The notes: generated from the sequence alone by a model not told the origin. 64,000 bases of DNA from Paracoccus indicus (GCF_003056335.1 NZ_PYWA01000005.1:62001-126000); one strand, 5' to 3'. Positions 27,421 to 36,912 are shown, counted from the stretch's first letter. A program made the numbers and translations.

Positions 27421-27963
27421 ATGATGAGACAAGAACCGATCCTCTACCGGCGGGTCGAACAGGGCTTGGACCTTGTTCGAATGCTGTGCATGGGCGTGGC
27501 CTCGCTGGCGCTCGTCGTGCTGATCCTGACCTTCGGCTGGCTGGTCTTCGGCCGCTACGTGCTGAACGTGACGCCCACCTGGGTCGAACAGCTGGCGCTG
27601 CTGCTGATCTGCCATATCGCCTTTCTGGGCGCCGCCGCAGGCGTGCATGAGGACACGCATATCGGCGTCACGCTGTTTCGCGACATGCTGCCGCTGCCGG
27701 TGCAGAAGCTGGTGATGATCGGGATCGACTTCGTGCTGGCAGGGTTCGGGGCGCTGATCCTGCTGGCCGGGTTGGAACTGATGGCCTTCGGGATGGACAC
27801 CGTGCTGCCGATGCTGGGACTGCCCGAGGCGGTCCGCACTGCCGCGATCACAAGCCTTGGGGGGTTGATGATCCTTTTCGCGGGCCTTCGCGGCCTGCTG
27901 CGCATCCTGCGTTTCGGGGCCTGGTCGCCCCAGGACGATCCGCTCGATCAAGGGGTCATGTAA
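27421..27963 (+). CDS. TRAP transporter small permease (DctQ family)
   Basis: A 180-residue protein with four helices and the DctQ hallmark after helix 2 (VTPTWVEQLALLLICHIAFLGAAAGVHEDTHIGV). The start is MM at 27421/27424; the ribosome site is weak and the 50-bp gap to dctP has no clear signal. The stop shares one base with the dctM ATG (TAATG). Confidence 0.88.
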   Translation: MMRQEPILYRRVEQGLDLVRMLCMGVASLALVVLILTFGWLVFGRYVLNVTPTWVEQLALLLICHIAFLGAAAGVHEDTHIGVTLFRDMLPLPVQKLVMIGIDFVLAGFGALILLAGLELMAFGMDTVLPMLGLPEAVRTAAITSLGGLMILFAGLRGLLRILRFGAWSPQDDPLDQGVM

Positions 27964-29246
27964 TGGGATTGGCGATACTTCTGGGCATCTTCGCCGCCGG
28001 CGTGGTCGTCGGCATGCCGGTGGCCTTCGCAATGGGACTGGCGGCCGCCTCGGCCTTCGCGTTCGAGGGCTTTCCCGCCGTCATCACCTTCCAGCGCGCC
28101 ACGGCCGGTGTTTCGGTCTTTTCACTGCTGGCCATTCCCTTCTTCATCTTCGCGGGCGAGGTCATGCTGCACGGCGGGATCGCCCGGCGGCTGGTCCGGC
28201 TGGCCTCGGCGCTGGTCGGGCACCTGAAGGGTGGATTGGCGATGGTCAACATCTTCTCGTCGATGCTGTTCGGCGGGATCTCGGGGTCTGCCGTGGCCGA
28301 CATCTCGGCCTTGGGTTCGCTTCTGGTGCCGGTGATGAAGGAACGCGGCTATCGCCCCGATTTCGCGGTCAACGTGACGGTCACCAGCTCGATCGCAGGA
28401 ATCGTCATCCCGCCCAGTCACAACATGATCATCTATGCCGTGGCGGCGGGGGGCGGCATCTCGATCTCGGGGCTGTTCCTTGCGGGCGTCATTCCGGGCA
28501 TGCTGATGTGCGTCTGCCTGGCGGTCGCGGCCTATGTCCTGTCGATCAAGCACGATTATCCGGCCGAGCCTTTCCCCGGCTGGAAGGCCGTGGGCCGGTC
28601 CGCGGTCGACGCCCTGCCGGGCTTCATGACGGCGGTGATCATCGTGGGCGGCACCCTGTCGGGCATCTTCACCGTCACCGAATCCGGTGCTTTCGGTGCC
28701 CTCTATGCCCTACTGCTGACGGTGTTCTATTACCGCAGCCTCAGCTTCAAGGCCTTCCTTCAAGCCGTGACGGGGGCGGTCCGGACCACGGCCATGGTGA
28801 TGATCCTGATCGCCTTCGCCAGTTCCTTCGCCTATCTTCTGGCGCTCTACCAGGTGCCCGAACAGCTGTCGAACCTGCTGGTGACCATCTCGGACAATCC
28901 GATCATCATCCTGCTGATGATCAACGTGATCCTGCTGCTGCTTGGAATGATCATGGACATGGCGGCGCTGATCCTGATCTGCACGCCGATCTTTCTGCCC
29001 ATCGCCAAAGGACTGGGAATGGACCCCCCGCAATTCGGCATCATGCTGCTGATCAACCTTGGCATCGGACTTTGCACGCCGCCGGTCGGGACCTGCCTCT
29101 TCGTCGGCTGCGCCGTCGGTCGTATCAAGATGGAGCAGGCGCTGAAGTCGATCTGGCCGTTCTACCTGGCGATCTTCGTGGCGCTGATGCTGGTGACCTA
29201 TGTGCCCGCGGTCTCGCTCTGGCTGCCCTCGGTGCTGCTGGACTGA
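27963..29246 (+). CDS. TRAP transporter large permease (DctM family)
   Basis: A 427-residue membrane protein with about 12 helices, the catalytic Na+-coupled subunit of the TRAP importer. Typical segments are LLAIPFFIFAGEVMLHGGIARRLV and FGGISGSAVADISALGSLLVP, then IPPSHNMIIYAVA and CTPPVGTCLFVGCAV. Coupled to dctQ by TAATG. Its last 49 bp overlap the antisense tetR gene. Confidence 0.95.
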   Translation: MGLAILLGIFAAGVVVGMPVAFAMGLAAASAFAFEGFPAVITFQRATAGVSVFSLLAIPFFIFAGEVMLHGGIARRLVRLASALVGHLKGGLAMVNIFSSMLFGGISGSAVADISALGSLLVPVMKERGYRPDFAVNVTVTSSIAGIVIPPSHNMIIYAVAAGGGISISGLFLAGVIPGMLMCVCLAVAAYVLSIKHDYPAEPFPGWKAVGRSAVDALPGFMTAVIIVGGTLSGIFTVTESGAFGALYALLLTVFYYRSLSFKAFLQAVTGAVRTTAMVMILIAFASSFAYLLALYQVPEQLSNLLVTISDNPIIILLMINVILLLLGMIMDMAALILICTPIFLPIAKGLGMDPPQFGIMLLINLGIGLCTPPVGTCLFVGCAVGRIKMEQALKSIWPFYLAIFVALMLVTYVPAVSLWLPSVLLD

Positions 29247-29830
29247 GGCAGGCGCCCGATCTCGGCGGCAAGATCCTGGCACAGATCGTGCATGCGCTGC
29301 GGGTCGGTCTCGCGCTGCGCCTGCACCTTCAGGCCGAAGATATAGGTCTGAACGCGGCGGGCCAGCCGCGCGGTATCGACCGAGGGCGGCAATTCGCCCT
29401 TGGCCTGCGCCGCACGCAGGGCCGCGCCGATCACCTGTTCGACGCGGTCCAGATGCGCGGTGATGAAGGAACGCAGATCTCCGTCCTGCGGTACCTCCAG
29501 CAGAGATTTCACCAGCATGCAGGCCGTCGAGGGGCGGCTGCAGGGCGTCAGCTCCGACAGCCCCTCAAGATGCCGCTGCAGGGCTGCAAGGGGCGAGGGA
29601 CTGGACTGGATCATCGCCTGCATCTCGGCGGTCATGCGCCCGGCATAGCGGTCCAGCGTGGCGCGAAACAGCGCCTCCTTGCTGTGGAAGGCCGCATAGA
29701 TCGAACCGGGCTTCATGTTCAGCGCTGCCTCTAGGTCCTTTAGCGAGGTGGCATGATAGCCCTTCGCCCAGAAAAGGGTCATCGCCGCTTCCAAGGCGGC
29801 CTCGCGATCATATGAAGCAGTGCGTGCCAT
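29198..29830 (-). CDS. TetR/AcrR family regulator
   Basis: A 210-residue repressor. The N-terminal HTH (~8-50) reads YDREAALEAAMTLFWAKGYHATSLKDLEAALNMKPGSIYAAFHSK; the C-terminal ligand domain is of the type often found in reactive-compound sensors. The start at 29830 (MARTASYDRE) is chosen because upstream codons would run towards the operators. Divergent from the AhpD-like gene, with two palindromic operators between. The 3' end overlaps dctM by 49 bp on the opposite strand. Confidence 0.9.
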   Translation of the reverse strand: MARTASYDREAALEAAMTLFWAKGYHATSLKDLEAALNMKPGSIYAAFHSKEALFRATLDRYAGRMTAEMQAMIQSSPSPLAALQRHLEGLSELTPCSRPSTACMLVKSLLEVPQDGDLRSFITAHLDRVEQVIGAALRAAQAKGELPPSVDTARLARRVQTYIFGLKVQAQRETDPQRMHDLCQDLAAEIGRLPQSSSTEGSQSETAGT

Positions 29831-29882
29831 GACCCCGATGTAAGGCGGCATGGGGCCCAAGCGCAATGCCATCACGATTATT

Positions 29883-29922
29883 TTGAGCGATCGTTCAAAT
29901 TACATCTTGAGCAATCGTTCAA
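29883..29922. promoter_or_regulatory. Two TetR operators between tetR and ahpD-like gene
   Basis: TTGAGCGATCGTTCAA (29883-29898) and TTGAGCAATCGTTCAA (29907-29922) are near-identical imperfect palindromes with 24-bp centre spacing. They lie between divergent genes, the expected place for autoregulation by the TetR protein. Confidence 0.85.
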
Positions 29923-29964
29923 GAATGACCAGTTTGACTGCATCACTCAAGGAAAGGCCACAAG

Positions 29965-30528
29965 ATGACCAAGTTCGAACGTCTCGACGAAACCAACGCC
30001 CCCGCCGCCTCGGTCCCGCTGATCGAAAAATCGAAGGCCGCCTTCGGTCGCCTGCCCGGCCTGCACGCCGTCATGGCCCAAGCGCCGTCGCTGCTGGACG
30101 GATACCAGGTGCTGCACCGCCTGTTTGCCGAGGAAACCTCGTTCGACGCCGAGGAAAAGACCGTCGTCTGGCAGTCGATCAACGTCTATCACCAGTGCCA
30201 CTATTGCGTTCCGGCCCATACCGGCATCGCGAAGATGATGAAGGTCGACGACCAGATCACCGACGCCCTGCGCGATGAGACGCCCCTGCCGACCGACAAG
30301 CTGGAGGCGCTTCGCACCTTCACGCTGAAGATGACCGACAGCCGCGGCAACCCGACCGAGGCCGATCTGGAGGCCTTCTATGCCGCGGGTTATGGCGAAC
30401 AGCAGGTGCTCGAGATCGTGCTGGGCATCGCCCAGAAGGTCATGAGCAACTATACCAACCATCTTGCGGACACGCCGGTCGACGCCCCCATGCAGCAATT
30501 CGCCTGGACGCCCAAAGCGGACCGCTGA
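29965..30528 (+). CDS. AhpD-like carboxymuconolactone decarboxylase family protein
   Basis: A 187-residue protein of the CMD/AhpD superfamily. The redox motif is at ~72-83 (YHQCHYCVPAHT), with the CxxC cysteines and downstream His of alkylhydroperoxidase AhpD, which reduces peroxides through a thiol relay. AAGGAAAGG precedes the ATG. Divergent from tetR with two operators between, so its expression is probably induced by a compound, perhaps a peroxide or electrophile. No ahpC partner is adjacent. Confidence 0.88.
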   Translation: MTKFERLDETNAPAASVPLIEKSKAAFGRLPGLHAVMAQAPSLLDGYQVLHRLFAEETSFDAEEKTVVWQSINVYHQCHYCVPAHTGIAKMMKVDDQITDALRDETPLPTDKLEALRTFTLKMTDSRGNPTEADLEAFYAAGYGEQQVLEIVLGIAQKVMSNYTNHLADTPVDAPMQQFAWTPKADR

Positions 30529-30601
30529 TCCGATCACCTGACGACAGGGCGGTGGGGCAAGGCCTTGCCGCTTTGTCATCATCCCGGTCCAATCAGCAGG
30601 A

Positions 30602-30633
30602 AAACGGCCCCGGAGTTTCCTCCGGGGCCGTTT
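30602..30633. terminator. Bidirectional terminator between ahpD-like and nrdJ
   Basis: A 14-bp stem AAACGGCCCCGGAG / CTCCGGGGCCGTTT with a TTTC loop, ending in TTT on the plus strand and AAA/TTT on the other. It serves convergent genes. Confidence 0.9.
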
Positions 30634-30671
30634 CATATCACATGCCCTGCGGCGATCACCGATGGTTCAGC

Positions 30672-32936
30672 TCAGCCGCACTTGGAATGGCCGCAGCTGG
30701 GGCAGGTCATGCACCCCTCGACCATCCGCATGCCGAACTGGCCGCAGCTGGGGCAGGACGGGCCGCGAGGAGCCTCGCCCACGGCCATGACTTCGGCCTT
30801 GGGATCGGTCTTCAGGCCCAGACCTTCGCCGGCCAGGAAGCCGGTCTCGATCAGGTGGCGTTCGATCACGCCGCCGATGGCCGCCAGGATCGAGGGCACA
30901 TAGCGCCCCTGCATCCAGGCACCGCCGCGCGGATCGAAGACCGCCTTCAATTCCTCGACCACGAAGCTGACATCGCCGCCGCGACGGAAGACGGCCGAGA
31001 CCATGCGCGTCAGTGCGACGGTCCAGGCGTAGTGCTCCATGTTCTTCGAATTGATGAAGATCTCGAACGGGCGGCGATGGCCGGACTGAACGATGTCGTT
31101 GATCGTGATATAGATCGCGTGTTCGGACCCCGGCCACTTCAGCTTGTAGGTCGCGCCTTCCAGGGCGGCGGGACGGTCCAGCGGCTCGGTCAGATAGACG
31201 ACATCGGCGCCGGTATCGGCCTCGGGGGCCTCCTCGGTCTTTTCGCTGACCGACAGGACCGAACCCGTGACGTCGTTCGGACGATAGGTCGTGCAGCCCT
31301 TGCAGCCCAGATCCCAGGCCGACATGTAGACGTCCTTGAAGGCTTCGAAGCTGATGTCCTCGGGGCAGTTGATCGTCTTCGAGATCGAGCTGTCGACCCA
31401 TTCCTGTGCGGCCGCCTGCATGGCGACGTGATCCTTGGGGGCCAGGGTCTGTGCGTTCACGAAGTAATCGGGCAGTTCGGCGTCGCCCTTCAGATCGCGC
31501 CACATCTGGACGGCGTAATCGACGACCTCTTCCTCGGTCCGCGAACCGTCCTTCTGCAGGACCTTGCGGGTATAGGCATAGGCGAAGACCGGCTCGATCC
31601 CCGAGGACACGTTGCCCGCATAAAGGCTGATGGTGCCGGTGGGCGCGATCGAGGTCAGCAGCGCGTTGCGGATGCCGTGCTTGGCGATGGCGTCGCGCAC
31701 ATCCTTGTCCATCTTGGACATGAAGCCCGAGGCCAGGTACTTCTTGGCGTCGAACAGCGGGAAGGCGCCCTTCTCCTTGGCCAGATCGACGGATGCCAGA
31801 TAGGCCGAGCGTGCGATGGCCTTCATCCAGGCGCGGGTCTGCTCGACCGCGTCATCGGCGCCATAACGCAGGCCCAGCATCAGCAGCGCGTCGGCCAGAC
31901 CGGTGACGCCCAGACCGATGCGGCGCTTGTTCTGTGCCTCCAGCGCCTGCGCCTCGAGCGGGAATTTCGAGGCGTCGACGACGTTGTCCATCATGCGGAT
32001 CGCGGTGCGGACCAGATCGTCCAGCGCCTCGGGGTCCAGTTCGGCGGCATCGGTGAAGGGGTTCTTGACCAGACGCGCCAGGTTGATCGAGCCCAGCAGG
32101 CAGGCGCCATAGGGCGGCAGGGGCTGTTCGCCGCAGGGGTTGGTCGCCGCGATCGTTTCGGCATAGGACAGGTTGTTGGCCTTGTTGATCCGGTCGATGA
32201 AGATGACGCCCGGCTCGGCGTAATCATAGGTCGCCTTCATGATCCGGTTCCACAGGTCCAGCGCCTGAACGGTGCGATAGACCTTGCCGTCGAACTTCAG
32301 CTCCCACGGGGCATCGGCACGGACGGCGTCCATGAAGTCGTCGGTGACGAGGACCGACAGGTTGAACATGCGCAGGCGGGCGCTGTCCTGCTTGGCCTCG
32401 ATGAACTGTTCGACGTCGGGGTGGTCGCAGCGCATCGTGGCCATCATCGCCCCACGGCGCGACCCGGCGGACATGATGGTGCGGCACATGGCGTCCCAGA
32501 CATCCATGAAGGACAAGGGACCGCTGGCATCCGCCGCCACGCCCTTGACCGCCGCGCCGCGCGGGCGGATCGTGCTGAAGTCATAGCCGATGCCGCCACC
32601 CTGCTGCATGGTCAGCGCGGCTTCCTTCAGCATGTCGAAGATGCCCGACATGCTGTCCGGCACGGTGCCCATGACGAAACAGTTGAACAGCGTGACCGAA
32701 CGACCCGTTCCGGCACCTGCCAGGATGCGACCCGCGGGCAGATACTTGAAATCCTCCAGCGCCGAGAAGAACTTCTCTTCCCACTTCGCCGGTTCCTTTT
32801 CCACGCGCGCCAGATCGCGCGCGACGCGGCGCCAGCTGTCCTCGACCGAACCGTCGACCGCCTGCCCTTCGGCGTCTTTCATCCGGTATTTCATATCCCA
32901 GATCTGTTCGGCGATCGGCGCGGCAAAGCGGGTCAT
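30672..32936 (-). CDS. nrdJ: Adenosylcobalamin-dependent (class II) ribonucleoside reductase
   Basis: A 754-residue class II ribonucleotide reductase that makes deoxyribonucleotides using a B12 radical, independent of oxygen. Visible: substrate-site Cys86 (FNCFVMG), QQGGGIGYDFS near 111, the NPCGEQP active-site loop at 266-272, APTGTISLYAGNVSSGIEP further on, and a C-terminal zinc-ribbon/thiol tail with two CPSCG motifs ending CGHSKCG. AAGGA lies 8-9 nt before the ATG. The promoter carries an NrdR box. The domain order and size fit NrdJ of Rhodobacterales (TSCpf-type C-terminus). Confidence 0.95.
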   Translation of the reverse strand: MTRFAAPIAEQIWDMKYRMKDAEGQAVDGSVEDSWRRVARDLARVEKEPAKWEEKFFSALEDFKYLPAGRILAGAGTGRSVTLFNCFVMGTVPDSMSGIFDMLKEAALTMQQGGGIGYDFSTIRPRGAAVKGVAADASGPLSFMDVWDAMCRTIMSAGSRRGAMMATMRCDHPDVEQFIEAKQDSARLRMFNLSVLVTDDFMDAVRADAPWELKFDGKVYRTVQALDLWNRIMKATYDYAEPGVIFIDRINKANNLSYAETIAATNPCGEQPLPPYGACLLGSINLARLVKNPFTDAAELDPEALDDLVRTAIRMMDNVVDASKFPLEAQALEAQNKRRIGLGVTGLADALLMLGLRYGADDAVEQTRAWMKAIARSAYLASVDLAKEKGAFPLFDAKKYLASGFMSKMDKDVRDAIAKHGIRNALLTSIAPTGTISLYAGNVSSGIEPVFAYAYTRKVLQKDGSRTEEEVVDYAVQMWRDLKGDAELPDYFVNAQTLAPKDHVAMQAAAQEWVDSSISKTINCPEDISFEAFKDVYMSAWDLGCKGCTTYRPNDVTGSVLSVSEKTEEAPEADTGADVVYLTEPLDRPAALEGATYKLKWPGSEHAIYITINDIVQSGHRRPFEIFINSKNMEHYAWTVALTRMVSAVFRRGGDVSFVVEELKAVFDPRGGAWMQGRYVPSILAAIGGVIERHLIETGFLAGEGLGLKTDPKAEVMAVGEAPRGPSCPSCGQFGMRMVEGCMTCPSCGHSKCG

Positions 32937-32947
32937 CTTGGCATCCT

Positions 32948-32986
32948 TATTGTGTTCGGCGATTGGAGCTACACCATATATGGTGT
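32948..32986 (-). promoter_or_regulatory. NrdR box (plus degenerate second box) upstream of nrdJ
   Basis: ACACCATATATGGTGT at 32971-32986 is a perfect palindrome matching the known NrdR box pattern acaCwAtATaTwGtgt. Reading towards nrdJ, 31 bp further on, ACACAATA (plus-strand TATTGTGT, 32948-32955) matches only the first half of a second box. NrdR sites usually occur as pairs about 31-32 bp apart. Confidence 0.85.
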
Positions 32987-33039
32987 GATTTGGGGTGGTT
33001 TATACCCAAGATGAACCAAGGGCAATACGGCGAAAATGA

Positions 33040-33864
33040 CTATTTTAAGACCTGTTCCGACCGCACCGCGACTTCTGCCTTGGACGACAGGGACTTACGC
33101 GTTTCACCTAGAATTGGCAGCGGATCTCGCAGACAAACGACCACCGACCCCTGCCGCTTGACTGCCAGCACGTTCAGCAGATGCGAGCCCAGATCCATGT
33201 CGGCCCACCAGGCATAGAATCGCGGATCCTCGCCGGCAGGCGCGCGGTATATCGCGGTCATCGGCTGGATGGCCAGATCCTTCGGCAGGTCCTCGGCCAG
33301 AAATCCTTGGAACAGGGTCGCCTTGAAGGGCAGCACCCGCAGACCATCCGAGGATGTGCCCTCGGGGAAGAACAGCAGCCGGTGGCCGGCCCGCACGCGG
33401 GTGGCGAACTCGGCCGCCTGCTGCCGGGCCAGGCGCGGGTCGCGGACGACGAAATGGGTGTTCGTCACGCGGGTCAGGATGTTGATGCCGGGCCAGCCGG
33501 CGACCTCGGACTTGGCGACGAAGAAGACCGGCATGGCGGCATTCATCACCAGGATGTCCAGCCAACTGGAGTGATTGGCCACGACCGCCCCCGGCCCGCG
33601 CATGGGCCGACCCTCGCGCGACCAGCGGATGCCGAAGCAGATCAGCACAAGGCGGCAGACCAGCTGCACATGCGGGCCGGTCCAGGGGCGGCGCATGCCG
33701 TGGATCAGCCGCTCTGCCCCGCGCAGGGGCAGCAGCGTGATCACTCCGATCAGCAGGACCATGACGGCGGGCAGCATGCGGCGCAACACGCGCAGCCATG
33801 CCCGCAAACCCTTCGGTCCGGGCAAGGGTCGGGGCGGACTGTCGCGCCAGGTTGCCTGCATCAT
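33040..33864 (-). CDS. olsA: 1-acyl-glycerol-3-phosphate acyltransferase family protein, OlsA-like
   Basis: A 274-residue PlsC-type acyltransferase. One N-terminal hydrophobic segment (~30-52), then the HX4D catalytic motif NHSSWLD, and the acceptor-binding FFPEGTSSD. Placed directly after olsB with a 4-nt ATGA overlap, it should O-acylate lyso-ornithine lipid to ornithine lipid, a phosphorus-free membrane lipid. The start at 33864 is set by that overlap; the longer frame to 34251 only shadows olsB. Confidence 0.88.
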   Translation of the reverse strand: MMQATWRDSPPRPLPGPKGLRAWLRVLRRMLPAVMVLLIGVITLLPLRGAERLIHGMRRPWTGPHVQLVCRLVLICFGIRWSREGRPMRGPGAVVANHSSWLDILVMNAAMPVFFVAKSEVAGWPGINILTRVTNTHFVVRDPRLARQQAAEFATRVRAGHRLLFFPEGTSSDGLRVLPFKATLFQGFLAEDLPKDLAIQPMTAIYRAPAGEDPRFYAWWADMDLGSHLLNVLAVKRQGSVVVCLRDPLPILGETRKSLSSKAEVAVRSEQVLK

Positions 33865-34646
33865 GGCGTCTGCCGACGGCCTTCGTAAAACTGCTTGTGG
33901 CGCGGCGACATCAGCGAGGTGTCCATCATCAGGAAGACATCGGTGGTGTTGAAGGCGCGATCGACGAAGGCACCCTCGCCCACCAGACCGCCGACGCGCA
34001 GATAGGCCTTGATCAGCGCGGGCATGCCGACCATCGCCTCGCGCCGGTCCAGACGGTCGGGGGCGATCAGGTCCATGTCGACGAAACCGGCAGGCTGCGC
34101 CCGGGCGCGCAGTTCGGGCGGCGCAAGGTGGTTGTGATGCAGCCAGCTGAGCGAGGGTGCCAGCATCGCGACATCCGTGCCGTGAAAGCTGGCGACGCCG
34201 AAGAGGATCTCGATCTTCTTCTCCAACACGTATTCCGACAGCGCGTTCCACATCAGGAACATCGCCGAACCGCCCCGATAATCCGCATGGACGCAGGATC
34301 GGCCCAGTTCCAGCAAGGGACGACCGCTGTCGCGAAGGGGCGTCAAGTCGTATTCGGTATCGCAGTAAAAGCGCCCGAAGTCCCGCGCCCGATCGCTGGT
34401 CAGCAGGCGATAGACGCCGACGACATGATCAAGGTCATCCTCGCTGCGGCGGGTGTCTATCAGGCAGAGATGATCGACCACCGGATCGAACTCGTCGCAC
34501 TCCAGCCGGGCATCGTGATCGACCATCGGTCCGGTGCCGCCCAGCTCCTCGACGAAGACGCGATACCGCAGGCGTTGTGCGGCCATCAGGTCACGCGAGG
34601 TTTCCGCAAGACGGATCTGGAAGAAGGACGGTTCGGCGCGATTCAC
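33861..34646 (-). CDS. olsB: L-ornithine N-alpha-acyltransferase, OlsB-like
   Basis: A 261-residue protein of the GNAT-like OlsB family, which transfers a 3-hydroxyacyl chain from ACP to ornithine. Family features: FQIRLAETSRDLMAAQRLRYRVFVEELG at the N-terminus, VVGVYRLLTSDRA, and ELGRSCVHADYRGGSAMFLMW in the acyl-donor region. The start is GTG at 34646, as no in-frame ATG lies near. First gene of a two-gene ols operon. Confidence 0.9.
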   Translation of the reverse strand: MNRAEPSFFQIRLAETSRDLMAAQRLRYRVFVEELGGTGPMVDHDARLECDEFDPVVDHLCLIDTRRSEDDLDHVVGVYRLLTSDRARDFGRFYCDTEYDLTPLRDSGRPLLELGRSCVHADYRGGSAMFLMWNALSEYVLEKKIEILFGVASFHGTDVAMLAPSLSWLHHNHLAPPELRARAQPAGFVDMDLIAPDRLDRREAMVGMPALIKAYLRVGGLVGEGAFVDRAFNTTDVFLMMDTSLMSPRHKQFYEGRRQTP

Positions 34647-34789
34647 GGGGCCTCGGCTCTCATAGGGTTGCGCCTGTCTAGGAAACGCGGGGCATCATTG
34701 CAACATGGCAGCCCGCCGATCACCCCTGAAGGCAAGGTTACGCTTGCGTCACGCAACCCAAGGTTGCAAGGTTTCCCCATGAAACCAAA

Positions 34790-34969
34790 TCAGATCCCGT
34801 TGAACCGCACGATGGACAGCTGCACGCGCTTGCCGTCGATGACCTGCTTGCCGGCCTCGGCGAAGTTGATGGTGATGCGGTCGCCGATGCGGGACTGGAC
34901 CTGCCCCTCGCCCCATTCGGGTGCACCGGGGTGACGCACGATCATGCCGGGTTCCAGTATCTCATTCAC
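34790..34969 (-). CDS. DUF3553 domain protein, small
   Basis: A 59-residue protein beginning at GTG 34969 (VNEILEPGMIVRHPGAPEWG). AAGGAG lies 8 nt upstream; the longer ATG frame from 35005 would include that ribosome site and is rejected. The beta-rich fold resembles the CarD/TRCF-interaction Tudor-like domain (GQVQSRIGDRITINFAEAGKQ). Such small DUF3553 proteins are common in Alphaproteobacteria and have no settled function. Divergent from chpT, 38 bp away. Confidence 0.8.
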   Translation of the reverse strand: MNEILEPGMIVRHPGAPEWGEGQVQSRIGDRITINFAEAGKQVIDGKRVQLSIVRFNGI

Positions 34970-35007
34970 CGGGAAAACTCCTTCAGATACAAGGATGATA
35001 GACAATC

Positions 35008-35631
35008 ATGACGGTCGATACAACGCGGATCGCTGCGGGCGATCTGGCCGCCTTGCTGGGATCGCGCCTCTGCCACGACCTGGTTTCGCCCCTGGGCGCC
35101 ATCGGCAACGGGGTCGAACTGCTTGAGATGTCGCCGGATTTCCCCGACATCGCACAATCCCCCGAAATGCGCCTGATCGCCGAGGCGGTTGCCGCCGCTC
35201 GGTCGCGCATCCAGGGATACCGCATGGCCTTCGGCATGGCCTCGGGCGATCAGCGCATCCCGCGTGCGGAACTGTCGCGGCTGCTTGACGGGGTGGCGGC
35301 GCAGGGGCGTTTGACCATCACGCTGGACGCCGAGGGCGATTTCGCCCGGACCGAGATCAGGCTGGTGATGCTGTCCTTGATGTGTCTGGAAAGCGCCATG
35401 CCTTGGGGTGGGCGCGTGATGGTGCTGCGCAATGCGCCCGGCTGGCGGCTGGTGGCCGATTGCGACCGCGCGCGGGTGGACCCGGACCTCTGGGCTTGGC
35501 TGGACGGCGGATCGGCCCGCACGCCCGCAGCATCCGAGGTGCATTTCGCCATGCTGGCCGAGGCTGCGCATTCCGCAGGCAAGCGCCTGACCCATGAATT
35601 CGACGAGAAGGGCGGCGAGATCAGCTTTTGA
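35008..35631 (+). CDS. chpT: Histidine phosphotransferase ChpT
   Basis: A 207-residue ChpT. The phospho-accepting His23 sits in SRLCHDLVSPLGAIGNG, the dimerisation helix; the C-terminal ~110 residues are a degenerate HATPase-like domain. In Caulobacter ChpT passes phosphate from CckA to CtrA and CpdR to control the cell cycle; in Rhodobacteraceae the same relay governs motility, gene-transfer agents and quorum responses. The ATG follows AAGGATG. cckA and ctrA are not in the window. Confidence 0.92.
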   Translation: MTVDTTRIAAGDLAALLGSRLCHDLVSPLGAIGNGVELLEMSPDFPDIAQSPEMRLIAEAVAAARSRIQGYRMAFGMASGDQRIPRAELSRLLDGVAAQGRLTITLDAEGDFARTEIRLVMLSLMCLESAMPWGGRVMVLRNAPGWRLVADCDRARVDPDLWAWLDGGSARTPAASEVHFAMLAEAAHSAGKRLTHEFDEKGGEISF

Positions 35632-35646
35632 TCCCGCCGCGCCCGG

Positions 35647-36912
35647 TCAATTGCGAATGGTCCCGTCGCCCGTGACCAGATACTTGAAGCTGGTCAGCTG
35701 CTCGGCACCCACCGGCCCGCGGGCATGCATCTTGCCCGTGGCGATGCCGATCTCGGCGCCCATCCCGAATTCCGCCCCATCCGCAAACTGGGTCGAGGCG
35801 TTGCGCATCAGGATCGCGCTGTCCAACCCCGCGAAGAAGCGTCCCGCCACGGCATCATCCTCCGTCAGGATCGATTCGGTGTGCTGGCTGCCGTATTCGC
35901 GGATATGGGCGATGGCCTCATCGACCCCATCCACCAGCTTGGCGGCGATGATCATGTCCAGGAACTCGCGCCCGAAATCGTCGGGCTGGGCGGGAACGGT
36001 GCCGGGGATCTGAGCCAGCTCACCCTCGGCGCGGACCTCGACGCCCGCTTTCAGCAGATCCTCGATCAGCACGGGACCGTGGGCGGCATGGAACGCCCGG
36101 TCGATCAGCAGGCATTCCGCCGATCCGCAGATGCCGGTGCGGCGGGTCTTGGCATTCAGCACCACCCGACGCGCCTTTTCCAGATCGGCGGCGCCATCGG
36201 CATAGACGTGGCAGATGCCTTCCAGATGCGCAAAGACCGGCACACGCGCCTCGCGCTGGACCAGACCAACCAGCCCCTTGCCACCGCGCGGGATGATCAC
36301 GTCGATCAGCCCTTGGGCCGCCAACATGGCGCTGACCGCCGCGCGGTCGCGGGTCGGCACCATCTGGATTGCCGCTTCGGGCAGACCGGCGGCACGCAGA
36401 CCCTCGACCATGCAGGCATGGATCGCGGCACTGGAATTCAGGCTCTCGGACCCGCCGCGCAAGATCACCGCATTACCGGATTTCAGCGCCAGCGCCCCCG
36501 CATCCGCCGTTACGTTCGGGCGGCTTTCATAGATGACGCCGATCACGCCGATGGGCGTGCGCACCCGTTGGATATGCAGCCCCGAGGGCCGATCCCATTC
36601 GGTGATGACCTGCCCCACCGGATCATCCTGTCCTGCCACGTCGCGCAGACCTTGGGCAATCGCCTGCAACCGCGCCGGGTCCAGCCGCAGCCGGTCCATC
36701 ATCGCATCGCTGAGACCCTTGTCGCGGCCGAATTGCAGGTCCTGTTCGTTGGCGGCCAGGATCGCGTCGGTCCGGGCGATGACGGCATCGGCGGCGGCCA
36801 TCAGCGCGTCCCGCTTGGCTGGTGCAGGTGCCTGAGCCAGTTCGACCGCGGCCTTGCGGGCCGCCGTGCCAAGACCGTCGATCAGTTGCTGCGCCTTTGC
36901 CATATCCGTCAT
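35647..36912 (-). CDS. proA: Gamma-glutamyl phosphate reductase
   Basis: A 421-residue ProA, the second step of proline synthesis (gamma-glutamyl phosphate to glutamate semialdehyde, NADPH). Recognised by [32 protein letters not shown] and [23 protein letters not shown] carries the catalytic Cys. Of three in-frame ATGs, 36912 has AGGGGG 6 nt upstream; 36918 abuts it. proB is not adjacent here, unlike many alphaproteobacteria that have obg-proB-proA. Confidence 0.93.
   Translation of the reverse strand: MTDMAKAQQLIDGLGTAARKAAVELAQAPAPAKRDALMAAADAVIARTDAILAANEQDLQFGRDKGLSDAMMDRLRLDPARLQAIAQGLRDVAGQDDPVGQVITEWDRPSGLHIQRVRTPIGVIGVIYESRPNVTADAGALALKSGNAVILRGGSESLNSSAAIHACMVEGLRAAGLPEAAIQMVPTRDRAAVSAMLAAQGLIDVIIPRGGKGLVGLVQREARVPVFAHLEGICHVYADGAADLEKARRVVLNAKTRRTGICGSAECLLIDRAFHAAHGPVLIEDLLKAGVEVRAEGELAQIPGTVPAQPDDFGREFLDMIIAAKLVDGVDEAIAHIREYGSQHTESILTEDDAVAGRFFAGLDSAILMRNASTQFADGAEFGMGAEIGIATGKMHARGPVGAEQLTSFKYLVTGDGTIRN

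Noticed and set aside
30552..33014. 820-codon plus-strand frame
   Set aside because: Antisense to nrdJ, includes the terminator and the NrdR box; not a gene.
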